From: Planctomycetaceae bacterium | GTDB taxonomy: Bacteria > Planctomycetota > Planctomycetia > Planctomycetales > Planctomycetaceae | Reading direction: 5' to 3' | NCBI GenBank assembly: GCA_020426325.1 | Contig: JAGQQG010000026.1 | Span: 1-64,000 of the forward strand | DNA length: 64,000 bases | Shown: piece by piece, positions 17,401 through 25,818 of the stretch | Layout of the letters: each line of letters starts with the position of its first letter | How positions within the stretch are numbered: position 1 is the first letter of the stretch | Made by a program: the position numbers and the translations under genes | Notes under the pieces: model-generated | What the model saw: the letters and a program-made list of their open reading frames with translations, nothing else | Told to the model about the DNA's origin: nothing | The model's database searches: none

Positions 17401-20400
17401 CATACTGTGCATTCGCGAAACGATACGTCATGTCGCAATCACAGAAAGCGATCAGGACTGGTAAAGCATCTGTGATCAGTTTGAGTTGTCGCTCACGATC
17501 GCTGAGCGTTCGCTCTGCTTTCTTCCGTTGGATGGCTTCATAGAGGATATGTGCGACTGCTTGCAGAAAATCGACATCGTGCTTCGTGAACTTTCTGTCG
17601 ACTGTTGAATGTGTTCCTAAGATGCCCCAAGGGTCATGCTTGGGACCGATGACCACACTCATCCCGCTGATGACGCCATGATCAGTCAATAGTTGAGGGC
17701 CGCTGAAACGTTCTTCCGAACGTAGATCTCTGACGATCACCGGTTCCGCAGATTGCAGTGTGAACCCTGCTTGCGAGTGGCTACCGGTATCAACCCTGAG
17801 ATGTCCAACCTGTCCGTCCTGCCAACCGATTCCCGATCTCAGTAAGAACTCCTTCTTCTGAGGCAGCAGCTCGAGGATTTTGGCGAATTCGTTGTCAAGT
17901 GCTTGCGAGACTTTTGCTACCGACAGGTCAAACAGCACTTGCAGGTCATTGACCGACACAGCTGCTCGTCCCAGTTCAGCCAAAATGGCTGACTGTCGCT
18001 CACGCCGCTGGAGCCGATGGAGAGCGTTTTGTAGCTTCGTGATGTCGGTGAATGTGACGACAATGCCGTCTTGAGTCCCATCGTATTGGTGATAGGGACG
18101 CACGCGACGGACAAAGGACTTGCCATCGGAAGTTCGCAAGACGTCCTCGATCGGCTGATTCGTGTTAATGCGGTTTATCTCGGGAAGCGGCGGCATCTCG
18201 ACCGTCAACGGTTTGAGCTGATCGAGTGGGCGACCGACATCCGTGTCAATCAATCCATAAACGTCAGTCGCTGCTGGTGTGAAGCTTCGGATGCGGTACT
18301 CTTCATCGAGGAAGATCGTCGCAATCCGCGTGCTTTGAAGCAGGTTCTCCAGATCGCTGTTCGACTTGGCGAGGGCCTCGTTGCCGGCCTGAATCTCCTC
18401 CTTCGACGTCTCCAGCTCCTCGTTCGTCGACTGCAATTCCTCATTGATGGAGCGTAGCTCTTCGTTGGACGACTTGAGTTCTTCGTTCGAGCTTTCCAGG
18501 TCCTGAACGGCGTTCTCCAGATCGTTTCGTGTGCGGTTGAGTTCCTGCTCCAACTGCTCGATCATGGCCTCTGCATCAGTCGCCAACTCGGTAGATCGTG
18601 ACGTCGTTCGTTGCTCGGTCGTTCCCAGATCACGAAAAACGATCATGAACAGATTGCCCTCGTCTCCCAGTTGTGGCATCGGTTGCACGATGACCTCCAC
18701 CCTGAGAATACTGTCTCTTTCTTTCAGTGTCAGATCGTCCCGCTTCACCGTCTCGATCGACTCACGCGACTCTTGGAAGGCCGCTCGCAGTCCACTTCGC
18801 AGACCGGTCTTGGCCATCTTGACGACGTTATTCATGAACGGCCCGTGGGGAAACTCGAAGTAACGTTCGAGACCGGTCGATGTGCAGATGAGGTGGGCAT
18901 CCTCATTCACCACAGCATATCTGGGAGCAAACTCATCCAACACGATCCGCTGAGCAACACCATGTACATCAGTCGGGGAAGCATCGTGTTCGATGTTGGG
19001 CGCAGACAGCGATCTCAACGGACTCCGACCTGTGAACAGCTCCTGTGAGCGAACCGGCCCCGGCTTGCGCTGCGAGATGCGGTGTTTCTTGTCGATTGCC
19101 CGAAAGATCTCGCTGTGAGAGGAGAGGTTCTCCGACGGTCCCAGCAGCAGGTAGCCGTTCGGTTTCAACGCGAAGTGAAACAGTGGAATTAGCTTCTGCT
19201 GCAGATGCTGGCCCAGATAGATCAGCAGGTTGCGGCAGGAGATGAGGTCCATCTGTGAGTATGGCGGATCGCTGATGAGGTTGTGCGTCGAGAAGATGCA
19301 CATGTCCCGGATCTCTTTGACGACCGTCAATTGCTTGCCCACCCGTTTGAAGAACCGCTCCAGACGATGCTCGGTCAGTTCATTCGAGATGGAGGCTGGA
19401 TAGGTGCCGGCTCGCGCGACGTTGAGGGCCCGCTCATCGATATCGGTGGCAAAGATCTGAACTTCAACGTCGCCTGTGTGCTTGTCCAATTCCTCACGCA
19501 TCAACATTGCAAGCGTGTAGGCTTCCTGTCCTGTTGCACAACCTGGCACCCACATGCGGATCGGCTGATCCTCCTTTCGTTGCTCGAAAAGTTGAGGAAT
19601 GACGAGATTGGCCAGTGCCGAGAAAGTGTCCGGGTCGCGGAAAAAGGCCGTCACGCTGATCAGCAATTCTCGAAAAAGTGCATGCACCTCTTCGCGATCT
19701 TGCTGAAGTCGCTTGAGGTAATCGTCGGCGCTCCTCTCACGCAGAATCTGCATGCGGCGGGAGACACGACGGATGAGCGTCTTCGATTTGTAATGGCGAA
19801 AATCATGCTCCGTAACCTCCAGTAACACATCACAGATGCGTGGGAGAATACTCTCAATGCTGCTATGCTGAGTGTCCTCATCCGACTGTGAATTCCTGCT
19901 TGAGAGATAGTCGAGGTAGGCGAGCAGTTCTTCTGCCATGCGTTGAGGGGGCAGGACATAGTCGGCATGACCGGAGTCTGCTGCGCTCAGTGGCATCCCC
20001 TCGTACTTCGAGGTCTCAGGCGTTTGGGCGAGTGTGAGACCACCCCGATCACTGATTGCCTTCAGCCCCAGTGTGCCATCACTGCCTGTGCCGGACAGCA
20101 CGATGCCTATGACGGAGTGTCCTTCGATTTCTGCCAATGCCTGAAACGTGCGGTCAATAACGGCTGCTCGGCGTCGGAGATCAGGTTCTTCAACGACTGC
20201 CAGTCCCTCGTTGAATCGCACCTCACTCTGCGGTGGGACCACATACACATGGTTTGCCTCTGGCACGATCCCTGCCTCGGTGAGCCTCCGCACCGGGTAG
20301 GGAGAGAACCGTGCAATGACATCTGCCTGGACCTCAGAAGCATCGCCGCCAATGTGTTGCACAACTACAAATGCAGCCCCCAGATCCTTCGGGAGGGCCG

Positions 20401-20551
20401 CAAAGAGTTGCTCCATCGCTTCAATGCCACCACCTGAAGATCCGATTCCCACGACTGCTCTGAGCGGGGTCGTACTGTTGGCGGCAGAGGCCGATCGGTC
20501 AGCAGTCATAGGGATCTTGGTATCGAAACGGGCCTGAACTGGGTGGGTCAC
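14417..20551 (-). CDS. Giant CheB-CheR-PAS-GAF hybrid histidine kinase with two receivers
   Basis: 2,044 residues, cytoplasmic, no membrane helix. Domain order: CheB methylesterase at about 31-215 (Ser in GIGSSGGG, His in VVQH, Asp in GTGSDGT); CheR methyltransferase 235-490 (VPGCATGQEAYTLAM, SAM site); PAS-like 535-645; coiled coil 660-735 rich in SSNEEL repeats; PAS 736-840; GAF 855-1005; four PAS domains about 1020-1140, 1145-1260, 1275-1390 and 1405-1525; HisKA with H1553 (MSHEIRTP); HATPase 1655-1770 (NAIKFTE, GTGLGL); REC1 phospho-acceptor D1850; REC2 phospho-acceptor D1980. Start GTG 20551; an internal ATG at 20506 also possible. All visible catalytic residues are intact. It probably senses several cytoplasmic signals and feeds the HPt at 29464. 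Confidence 0.95.
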   Translation of the reverse strand: MTHPVQARFDTKIPMTADRSASAANSTTPLRAVVGIGSSGGGIEAMEQLFAALPKDLGAAFVVVQHIGGDASEVQADVIARFSPYPVRRLTEAGIVPEANHVYVVPPQSEVRFNEGLAVVEEPDLRRRAAVIDRTFQALAEIEGHSVIGIVLSGTGSDGTLGLKAISDRGGLTLAQTPETSKYEGMPLSAADSGHADYVLPPQRMAEELLAYLDYLSSRNSQSDEDTQHSSIESILPRICDVLLEVTEHDFRHYKSKTLIRRVSRRMQILRERSADDYLKRLQQDREEVHALFRELLISVTAFFRDPDTFSALANLVIPQLFEQRKEDQPIRMWVPGCATGQEAYTLAMLMREELDKHTGDVEVQIFATDIDERALNVARAGTYPASISNELTEHRLERFFKRVGKQLTVVKEIRDMCIFSTHNLISDPPYSQMDLISCRNLLIYLGQHLQQKLIPLFHFALKPNGYLLLGPSENLSSHSEIFRAIDKKHRISQRKPGPVRSQELFTGRSPLRSLSAPNIEHDASPTDVHGVAQRIVLDEFAPRYAVVNEDAHLICTSTGLERYFEFPHGPFMNNVVKMAKTGLRSGLRAAFQESRESIETVKRDDLTLKERDSILRVEVIVQPMPQLGDEGNLFMIVFRDLGTTEQRTTSRSTELATDAEAMIEQLEQELNRTRNDLENAVQDLESSNEELKSSNEELRSINEELQSTNEELETSKEEIQAGNEALAKSNSDLENLLQSTRIATIFLDEEYRIRSFTPAATDVYGLIDTDVGRPLDQLKPLTVEMPPLPEINRINTNQPIEDVLRTSDGKSFVRRVRPYHQYDGTQDGIVVTFTDITKLQNALHRLQRRERQSAILAELGRAAVSVNDLQVLFDLSVAKVSQALDNEFAKILELLPQKKEFLLRSGIGWQDGQVGHLRVDTGSHSQAGFTLQSAEPVIVRDLRSEERFSGPQLLTDHGVISGMSVVIGPKHDPWGILGTHSTVDRKFTKHDVDFLQAVAHILYEAIQRKKAERTLSDRERQLKLITDALPVLIAFCDCDMTYRFANAQYEEWFGLKSEDIIGKHLSHVIGEQAFERIRPSVEKVLQGEHITMEQMLPYRHGPKRHVHVEYVPHITDGGEIEGYFAMIEDVSDRVKADQARAHLSVIVESSSDAILSKDLQGTITSWNAAAERMYGYTAEQTIGQNVRMLAPPDREHEIIEILERIKRGDSTVALETLRQRQDGTLFNIMLTVSPMRDVSGEITGASVIAHDISKRIETEQRLRENERELRDREGRLRALIEASSQIVWSTPPHGEVVDDSPSWREFTGQTYEAWRGTGWLDAIHPDDQQVTMDIWQQALQNKTPVSFEYRIKHVSGEWRWTSVRAVPQIAADGTVIRWVGMNTDITAAKQAEIELLQSEERLHLAAEAAEFGTYDVDLLTGESFWSAEMREILHFPLDEPVPTAPGDVPDFVHPKDRRRVKQELRDANNPFGSGEINCELRIITPNGQTRWILMRGTTLFEEEGEIRRPVRAIGIVMDIDERKRLEIALKASERRAQKASLAKSEFLANMSHEIRTPMTSVMGYTDILVSQENDPQKSEYLRTIKRNGQFLLDIINDILDLSKIEAGKLEVTTEPVNLVEVIGDIRSLMQVRADEKQLEFHVEFEGPLPARIETDPKRLRQILINLLGNAIKFTETGSVRLVIRYLPNEEEPNLQFDIIDTGVGISDEHASELFQPFVQADASITRNYGGTGLGLTISRRLAHLLGGEVIVESELGQGSTFSVTIQANSMGSDLIEPSIEGNDPDQLFDPSEHSLQGTVLVVDDRRDVRFLARHLLTGAGLTVEMAEDGLEAIAMVEQREAPFDLILLDMRMPHLDGYSTAARLRELGVEQPIIALTADALEDDQQLCLDQGCNVVLRKPIDPRQLLQTVSQWLNDGPDPSPQHSTDRHRVLVIDDSQDTCRLTKLLLETEGYEVEVAHRCEQAVHVAKDFLPHTILLDHGLPDADGFETIAQLREIPGLADSRFIAVTGRSEAQESLDAGFDEHLTKPTDLDELLRAIRGNV

Positions 20552-20620
20552 TTGACCGCTATTTTGTCAACCCTTTGAAGTCGTCTCAATATCTCAGGAC
20601 TGCTCGTGTGTGATTTACAC

Positions 20621-20654
20621 AAAAAACGCCCGGCTTCACGGAGGAAGCCGAGCG
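20621..20654 (-). terminator. Rho-independent terminator of the DUF4142 gene
   Basis: Read on the minus strand, CGCTCGGCTTC pairs with GAAGCCGGGCG (one wobble, loop of six) and is followed by TTTTTT. It lies 34 bp past the DUF4142 stop and before the kinase gene, so the two genes are separate transcripts. Confidence 0.88.
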
Positions 20655-20666
20655 TGTTGGAAATCA

Positions 20667-20677
20667 GGGAATCCCCC
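20667..20677. promoter_or_regulatory. Palindromic operator candidate upstream of the hybrid kinase
   Basis: GGG-AATCC-CCC centred near 20672, 120 bp before the kinase GTG. It lies between the DUF4142 stop and that gene's terminator, so any kinase promoter must be downstream of the hairpin. The same distance is seen at the other members of the family. Confidence 0.5.
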
Positions 20678-20687
20678 ACAGCAACGA

Positions 20688-21386
20688 TCAACGCCTGTCG
20701 TCTTCGACTGACTTCGCCAACTTTCGAGCCTGCTGGAGGTGTTGCTCGACTGTCGAAGTGGCTTGCTCGACAATCTGCTGGAACTGCTCATCACCCGTGC
20801 TTTCTATCGCTTTCAACTCAGCGAGCGCCCAAGTGTGAGCGCCAATCTGAAAGCCGAGGAACCCCATGTCGAATTCCTGCCCGTCGTACTGCTCAAGCAT
20901 TTGCGAACTTGACTTTAGATAGTTTTCAGTCGCTTTGCGATCACACTGTAAGATGCGAGAGAGAAGTTCAGCCGCCTCGGCATGATGGTCGTCGGAGCTG
21001 CTTATTGCAGTTGCCCCTCGGAAAGCAGCCGTGCGTTGATCGCCCTGTTTCAGCGTGGCCATTTCGGCAATCTGCGGAGCGAAATTGCGAAGTTCCTCAT
21101 TCAGTTGTTGATGGCTTTGGGCCAGCTTGTCTGCGAACTGCTGAACCTCCTGCGAAGAGGCATGCTGCCGGGCCATCTGGCTCATATGGATCGTGCTGTA
21201 ATTCATCAGTATCAGCTTTCCTGCAAGATACTGAGTCAACAAGTGGTCAGTGCTGGCCTCGGCCTTGACTTGTTGCCGATCGTCCTGCCGTCGCGTCTCG
21301 CGCTCTGTCGCCTGCTGACCGATCGCAAGGGAACAAATCACGGTGGCAGCGGCCGATGCCAGATTGATGGAGTGGCTGAAGTTCAT
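20688..21386 (-). CDS. Exported DUF4142-like protein
   Basis: 232 residues. A signal peptide spans about 1-22 (ASAAATVICSLAIGQ). The mature part is helical, with the YLAGKLILMNYSTIHMSQMA and QQFADKLAQSHQQLNEELR blocks that resemble DUF4142 (a ferritin-like four-helix exported family). The second half is longer than usual and carries LSRILQCDRKATENYLK and MGFLGFQIGAHTWALAEL. GGAGGT precedes the ATG. It ends in a clear terminator. Role unknown; the family is frequent in stress islands. Confidence 0.78.
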   Translation of the reverse strand: MNFSHSINLASAAATVICSLAIGQQATERETRRQDDRQQVKAEASTDHLLTQYLAGKLILMNYSTIHMSQMARQHASSQEVQQFADKLAQSHQQLNEELRNFAPQIAEMATLKQGDQRTAAFRGATAISSSDDHHAEAAELLSRILQCDRKATENYLKSSSQMLEQYDGQEFDMGFLGFQIGAHTWALAELKAIESTGDEQFQQIVEQATSTVEQHLQQARKLAKSVEDDRR

Positions 21387-21452
21387 GATGACCTCCGAAA
21401 ATTTGTCAGGTGAGAGTTTTGGATTTCATGTGTTACGAGAGCCAGATTTCAC

Positions 21453-22019
21453 TCAAGCCGTCTGCGCCGCGTGACGGCCTTCGGCGAATTCTTCGACCGC
21501 TTTGCTGCAGAAGGCCGGCAGGTCGTCTGGATTGCGGCTGGTGAGTAAGCCTTCGTCGCAGACGCACTCCTCATCGACCCACTCTGCACCGGCGTTGACG
21601 AGGTCCGTCTTCACACTCGGCCATGATGTCACCCTGCGGCCTCGGACGACGTCGGCTTCGACTAGCATCCAGGGACCATGACAGATCGCCGCGACCGGTT
21701 TGCTCTGCTTGAAAAAGTCTCGCACGAAATCGACAGCCCTTTCGTTGACTCGCAAGGCATCCGGGTTGAACACCCCGCCGGGCAGTACCAGGCCGTCGTA
21801 GCTTGACGCGCTGACTTCGTCGACAGTTTTGTCGACTGGGAACTTGTCTCCTTTTTTGTCGTGATGGACTCCCTGAATCTCACCCGCTTTGAGCGAGATG
21901 AGATGCACTGTCGCCCCTGCCTCCTGCAAGGCCTCCCATGGTTTCGTCAGCTCTACTTGTTCAACACCATTGGTGGCAAGGATGGCGATCGTTGTTTCGT
22001 TCAATGATTGATCAGACAT
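21453..22019 (-). CDS. PfpI/DJ-1-type glutamine amidotransferase-like protein
   Basis: 188 residues. TIAILATNGVEQVELTKPWE opens the fold, the nucleophile-elbow Cys lies in AAICHGPWML with its preceding Glu (DALRVNERAVDF region), and LVLPGGVFNPD and TSWPSVKTDLVNAG are typical of the PfpI/YhbO branch. Members are general stress proteins reported as deglycase or protease-like, a matter of debate. CAGGAGAACCG gives a good start at ATG 22019; a longer frame to 22190 has no ribosome site. Confidence 0.92.
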   Translation of the reverse strand: MSDQSLNETTIAILATNGVEQVELTKPWEALQEAGATVHLISLKAGEIQGVHHDKKGDKFPVDKTVDEVSASSYDGLVLPGGVFNPDALRVNERAVDFVRDFFKQSKPVAAICHGPWMLVEADVVRGRRVTSWPSVKTDLVNAGAEWVDEECVCDEGLLTSRNPDDLPAFCSKAVEEFAEGRHAAQTA

Positions 22020-22156
22020 CGGTTCTCCTGGTTGATCTGGTCGGTTGAAAGTGATGAATGTCTCTTGCACGATGAGTGGCAAGGTCGAGAGCGAAACGGA
22101 TGAACTGACGCGATCAACGTCCAAGCCAACCCCGCGCGTAAGGATGTTTGTCGCAC

Positions 22157-22468
22157 TCAGGCAGCCATACTGCGGCACTCCTTGACACACTCACGGCACG
22201 CTTTCGCACACGTCTGACAATGATCGTGTTTGTGAGCCCCGCATTGCTCGGCACACCATTCGCAGACTTCTGCACACAGTCGGCAGTATTCGGCTGCGTA
22301 CTTGCTTTCTCGGGCGGACGCTTGTGCGCACAACAGACAGATGGCGATACACTCACGGCAACAGTGCGGACAGTCGTTGTCACTCTGCTCATCAATCATG
22401 GCATGCAGACACGCTTCGCACGCAGCGGCACAGCGGTGACAAGCTTCAATACAGCTTTGATGGGTCAT
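22157..22468 (-). CDS. Cys-rich four-helix copper-storage-like protein (DUF326/Csp)
   Basis: 103 residues with 21 cysteines spaced as CxxxC and CxxC along helices (ACHRCAAACEACLHA, CRLCAEVCEWCAEQC, CQTCAKACRECVKEC). This is the pattern of the DUF326 / copper storage protein family, whose four-helix bundles bind many Cu(I) ions inside the core. No signal peptide, so it is likely the cytosolic type (Csp3-like). GAGGAGACGACC precedes the ATG at 22468. It should buffer copper or other thiophilic metals. Confidence 0.92.
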   Translation of the reverse strand: MTHQSCIEACHRCAAACEACLHAMIDEQSDNDCPHCCRECIAICLLCAQASARESKYAAEYCRLCAEVCEWCAEQCGAHKHDHCQTCAKACRECVKECRSMAA

Positions 22469-22582
22469 GGTCGTCTCCTCTGTTCTGGCGTTCGTTGATG
22501 GTCCGGCGAATTGGTCATTTGGGCTGGCAGTCGACTAACACAGCGACAGCGAAAGGACGCGGCGACATTATTCAATTGGCTG

Positions 22583-22816
22583 CTAACGTGTCGCTTCGGC
22601 AACTGGTGGCCGTTCACTCGACCCGGCCGCTCGAGCGGGCTCTCCCTCCATGAAGCGGTTGCAGCCCCCGTTTCCCGTGATTCGAATTCTGAAGGGGAGC
22701 AATTGCTCATCGATACACAGCCCGGTCGTCTGATGCTCGATGGCAGCATCCGGTTCAATCTGCCACCACTTGCACCTAAGACACTGGCCCCAGTTGTCAC
22801 TGTTCGATTGGCTCAT
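22583..22816 (-). CDS. Small four-cysteine protein, probable metal-binding
   Basis: 77 residues. CLRCKWWQIEPDA, then GLCIDEQL and GNGGCNRFMEGEPARAAGS give the spacing C-x2-C-x16-C-x17-C, suggestive of a zinc ribbon or an iron-sulfur site. The strong ribosome site GGAGGAG 5 bases before ATG 22816 supports it being a gene. A GGGG-AAAA-CCC palindrome lies 112 bp upstream. I have seen no named family that matches. Confidence 0.7.
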   Translation of the reverse strand: MSQSNSDNWGQCLRCKWWQIEPDAAIEHQTTGLCIDEQLLPFRIRITGNGGCNRFMEGEPARAAGSSERPPVAEATR

Positions 22817-22922
22817 AACTCTCCTCCAAGCGTCGTACGACGGTTGTCAGATTTTCATCTGTTGAGGGAGGGTAGCATTACGCCAGACAGGAGAGATCCG
22901 GGTCCTTTCCGAGCGATCAACT

Positions 22923-22933
22923 GGGGAAAACCC
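22923..22933. promoter_or_regulatory. Palindromic operator candidate before the four-cysteine protein gene
   Basis: GGG-GAAAA-CCC centred at 22928, 112 bp before ATG 22816 on the minus strand. It sits just outside the CAP gene's stop codon (22938). Fits the GGG-N5-CCC family. Confidence 0.45.
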
Positions 22934-22937
22934 GCAG

Positions 22938-23744
22938 TCACTTCTGATTGACTCGTGATTCAATCGTCAGTCCGTCAGTTCCCATCGTGACGATCAGTTC
23001 TTCACCATTCTTCGGCTGTCGAGAGCTTTGCTTCGAGTTGGTTGATTGAAGTGTCAGACCGTTTGGCACACACATCTCGTGAGTTCGTGTGTAACTCGCC
23101 GGTAGTGAATATGACTGATTGCCGAGCTGATAGGTGATGGACTGGCCGGAGTCATTCTTGAGCTGAAAGCGGATGGCCTGTGAAGTGGGTCTTCCGAACA
23201 GTTGCACCGCATAGAACACCCCCGTCTGTTCACTTTGAGCGACGCCTACACCTGTCTCGGATACGTGTTTACGCAGCATGTTTTCGCGATGTGGAGGGGA
23301 ATCGATCCAACCATCGACCGCTTGCCTCGCCAGTTCTTCTGTCTTGAATCCCTCTGTAGCGAAGAAATAGGCGATGTTTTCCGCGATCAGACAGAGAGGG
23401 TAGTCGTGTGCCTTGGCTCGCTCAGCCGAGCTACGTCCATCCGCTTGATGGCCGTAACGGTCCGTCCGAGCCATAAAGGATGCGAAATTACGAGCCGTAA
23501 GTTGGAGTGTGTTGTCGGTATCCACAGTCTCACGTTCGTGCTTCTTGCGAAAATGATTGGTCTGCTGCACGATCATCTGCTCCACCCGCTTCAACTCAGG
23601 CTATTGCTGCGGACGAAACGGCCCGACATCCCCAGCCGTGAGAGTGGTCACGTTGTGATCAGCCATCATTTGGGCGAGGGCAGGATACGCTCCATCAATC
23701 GTTCCGCAGAGCAAAAAAGCGATTGTCAGGAATTGGCGTCTCAT
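22938..23744 (-). pseudogene. Secreted CAP/SCP-domain protein interrupted by an in-frame stop
   Basis: From ATG 23744 a signal peptide reads MRRQFLTIAFLLCGTIDGAY ending near ALAQ, followed by a short spacer to codon 47. Codon 48 is TAG (23601-23603), and the same frame then continues PELKRVEQMIVQQTNHFR, the start of a CAP domain with SFMARTDRYGHQADG and WIDSPPHRENML, plus a C-terminal tail. The only other start in the mature part is TTG 23594, which would lack export. One nonsense codon has probably inactivated the gene; CAG to TAG is the simplest change. CAP proteins are usually secreted. Confidence 0.8.
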
Positions 23745-23758
23745 GAATCTCTCATCTT

Positions 23759-24448
23759 TCATCGAATGTCTCTCGATTTATGATTCTCAATCTCTCCACG
23801 CTTTCGAGAGAGGCTGCACTCACATCGGGGCGGCGCACTCAGAATGGATTCGGTCTTTGACCACGTGAAGATTGACAGAGGTGGGACGTTCAAAGGCACC
23901 GAAATTACCTGCGGCAGACCGAAGAGTTCATCTGCGTATTCACGAACATCATGGCGAAACTGGTACGCCACGAAGGTGCCGCCCGGCTTGAGGCATGCGT
24001 GGATGGATCGAACCAAACTACCTGCTTGTTCAACGCTGAGGTGGGAGAACGGCACGCCTGAGATCACCGCATCAGGAGCCGACTCGCTATAGCAACCGGC
24101 GATTTTCAGCAGGTTGAGGGCATTGTCTTGAACGATCTGGAGGCGAGGATCGAGCAAAGTTTCCTGTAGATGCGAGACGAACTCAGGCACCAGTTCGATA
24201 CTGATCAGGCGAGCCTCAGCCGACAATGCTTCCAATAAGACCTGGGTCGTCTCACCGGTGCCCGGCCCTAATTCGACCACGGATGTCGCACCACGTAAAC
24301 ACTCGATGTCCTGCAGCTGCGATAACAAGGCCGACGAACTAGGGACGACCGATGCAACGTGCCGGGGGTGTTGAATGAACGCGCGTAGAAAACGCCACAC
24401 TGACAGATTCTTCCACCTACGATTGGCGACTTGAGATGCCCTGCTCAT
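23759..24448 (-). CDS. Phospholipid N-methyltransferase-like SAM methyltransferase
   Basis: 229 residues. RAFIQHPRHVASVVPSSSAL is the opening of PmtA-type phosphatidylethanolamine methyltransferases, then the SAM site VVELGPGTGETTQ, ISIELVPEF and a motif resembling the post-SAM acceptor loop, DAVISGVPFSHL. Such enzymes methylate phosphatidylethanolamine toward phosphatidylcholine at the inner membrane face; some related enzymes act on RNA (KsgA-like). It follows a broken CAP gene closely. Substrate not proven by sequence. Confidence 0.8.
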   Translation of the reverse strand: MSRASQVANRRWKNLSVWRFLRAFIQHPRHVASVVPSSSALLSQLQDIECLRGATSVVELGPGTGETTQVLLEALSAEARLISIELVPEFVSHLQETLLDPRLQIVQDNALNLLKIAGCYSESAPDAVISGVPFSHLSVEQAGSLVRSIHACLKPGGTFVAYQFRHDVREYADELFGLPQVISVPLNVPPLSIFTWSKTESILSAPPRCECSLSRKRGEIENHKSRDIR

Positions 24449-24472
24449 GGTGTACAGCCTCTCTCGACGGAC

Positions 24473-24682
24473 CTATCTCGGATTGTGAGGCCGAGCGGTT
24501 GGGGCATGATCCGATGAACGTTTCCATGCTTTGATCGCGTGATGCCCCTCTTCCTCTGGGCAGCTGGGCAACTCGCCATCTGCCGTCAGCTTCATAACAT
24601 GCCCGCAGGACACACAGCGATAAGTTCCCGCCTCCACGGGTGTGCCCTTTTCCAGCGATTTCTCTGAGTGAATGCTCTTCAT
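24473..24682 (-). CDS. Small zinc-ribbon protein
   Basis: 69 residues. EAGTYRCVSCGHVMKL and ELPSCPEEEGH supply CxxC and a second C/H pair, with a spacing similar to the zinc-ribbon or rubredoxin-like small proteins found beside stress genes. GAGGAGCAATCAC precedes ATG 24682. Its role is unknown; it may be an adaptor or metal-site protein. Confidence 0.75.
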   Translation of the reverse strand: MKSIHSEKSLEKGTPVEAGTYRCVSCGHVMKLTADGELPSCPEEEGHHAIKAWKRSSDHAPTARPHNPR

Positions 24683-24767
24683 TGTGATTGCTCCTCTCGC
24701 GTCAGAGTCCTCTTCGCACGGACTCAGATGCGCAAATCGATGTGTCGATGATGGATCAACGAAACAT

Positions 24768-24795
24768 GGCGACCCCGCCCTTATGCGGGGTCGCC
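24768..24795 (-). terminator. Hairpin terminator-like structure after csbD
   Basis: Perfect 11-bp inverted repeat GGCGACCCCGC / GCGGGGTCGCC with a six-base loop, 46 bp beyond the CsbD-type gene. There is only a short T-rich run (ATGTTTCG) on the minus strand, so termination strength is uncertain. Confidence 0.65.
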
Positions 24796-24840
24796 ACGAC
24801 TTTGCTCTTGCTATGCGTCGTTCCGGTTGCGACGAGAGAT

Positions 24841-25044
24841 TCAGCAGCTGCAGGATGTCTCAAACTGGCTGACCTGCTGCTCGGCCTCTTCCTTCGCAAT
24901 CCCGTATCGCTCTTGGACCTTACCGACGAGTTCTTCACGATGTCCCTCGATCTGATCGAGATCGTCGTCCGTCAGCTTGCCCCATTTCTGTTGGGCCTGT
25001 CCTTTTGCCTGTTTCCATTTACCTTTAATCTGGTCCCAATTCAT
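24841..25044 (-). CDS. csbD: CsbD-family stress protein
   Basis: 67 residues starting MNWDQIKGKWKQAKGQAQQK, followed by GKLTDDDLDQIEGHREELVG and ERYGIAKEEAEQQV. This is the full CsbD family signature, a hydrophilic helical protein induced by general stress in many bacteria. It has an unusual Cys pair at the end (SCSC). CAGGAGCAAACC gives a good start at ATG 25044. Function is not established. Confidence 0.93.
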   Translation of the reverse strand: MNWDQIKGKWKQAKGQAQQKWGKLTDDDLDQIEGHREELVGKVQERYGIAKEEAEQQVSQFETSCSC

Positions 25045-25140
25045 GGTTTGCTCCTGTTCTGAAATTGAAAAGATACTCCTGCGGGGAAAAACGCCTCTCG
25101 CTGTGAACAACTTGTTGAAGGCAGCGAGCAGGTGTCGTAA

Positions 25141-25503
25141 TTACTGCCAGTAAGGCCGCGTGCCGTAGTAGTCGTGAATGCTTTGGCCCCAGGTTCGATC
25201 TGCCATGTCCGGCCAGTCGTCTGGATCAAAGCCGGGTGCCTGTTGGAGTCGCTCCTTGTCGACGTTGAAAACCAGAGTGTGGTTATCCGTGTTGACCTGC
25301 AGCCCATTCCAAGGGACGGCGAACAACTTTTCTCCGATTCCGAGGAAGCCTCCACACGAGAGCACAACGTAGGCGACGTGTCCTGTTTCCAAGTCGAGCA
25401 TGATCTCCTTCACATCGCCGACTGTCTCGCCGCTGAGGTTCACGACATCGTCGCCAATCAGCGTCCCGGCAGAGAGGCAGTGTGGAATAGTGGCAGTTGT
25501 CAT
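25141..25503 (-). CDS. PRC-barrel domain protein
   Basis: 120 residues. SAGTLIGDDVVNLSGETVGD and EIMLDLETGHVAYVVLS, then GIGEKLFAVPWNGLQV match a PRC-barrel (PF05239). The ATG at 25503 follows CAGGAGATCACAC. PRC-barrel proteins of this stand-alone kind occur in stress clusters, possibly binding RNA or ribosomal partners as the RimM barrel does, but this is unproven. Confidence 0.88.
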   Translation of the reverse strand: MTTATIPHCLSAGTLIGDDVVNLSGETVGDVKEIMLDLETGHVAYVVLSCGGFLGIGEKLFAVPWNGLQVNTDNHTLVFNVDKERLQQAPGFDPDDWPDMADRTWGQSIHDYYGTRPYWQ

Positions 25504-25818
25504 GTGTGATCTCCTGTAGTGATTTATTTTTCCCTGTGACATCGAACGATGTCTTTACAAGTTGGAAGCAGATCACGTGCCAGGCATGAGGAGCAGGTTC
25601 AATGCGAGTTTTCAGCGAGATGCTCGAAGTGTCGTAGATCGCTGCCGTGTTGGAAGTTAGGAACAGAGTGGGAAGATGGAGGACTCGGCGATTAGCAGAT
25701 CCCAGGTCGCACACTCAGGATTTCCCTGAACCGTCGATTCTCTGAGGGACAAGAGTCGCCACCCCTTCTGCGTCAGCAACAAGCACGTTGCGCGGTCATA
25801 AACCAACCTGGCTCGAAC

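Noticed and set aside
11216-23744. Stop-codon reassignment as the cause of the in-frame TAA and TAG
   Set aside because: Both codons end many intact genes in the same window, so general recoding is not credible.
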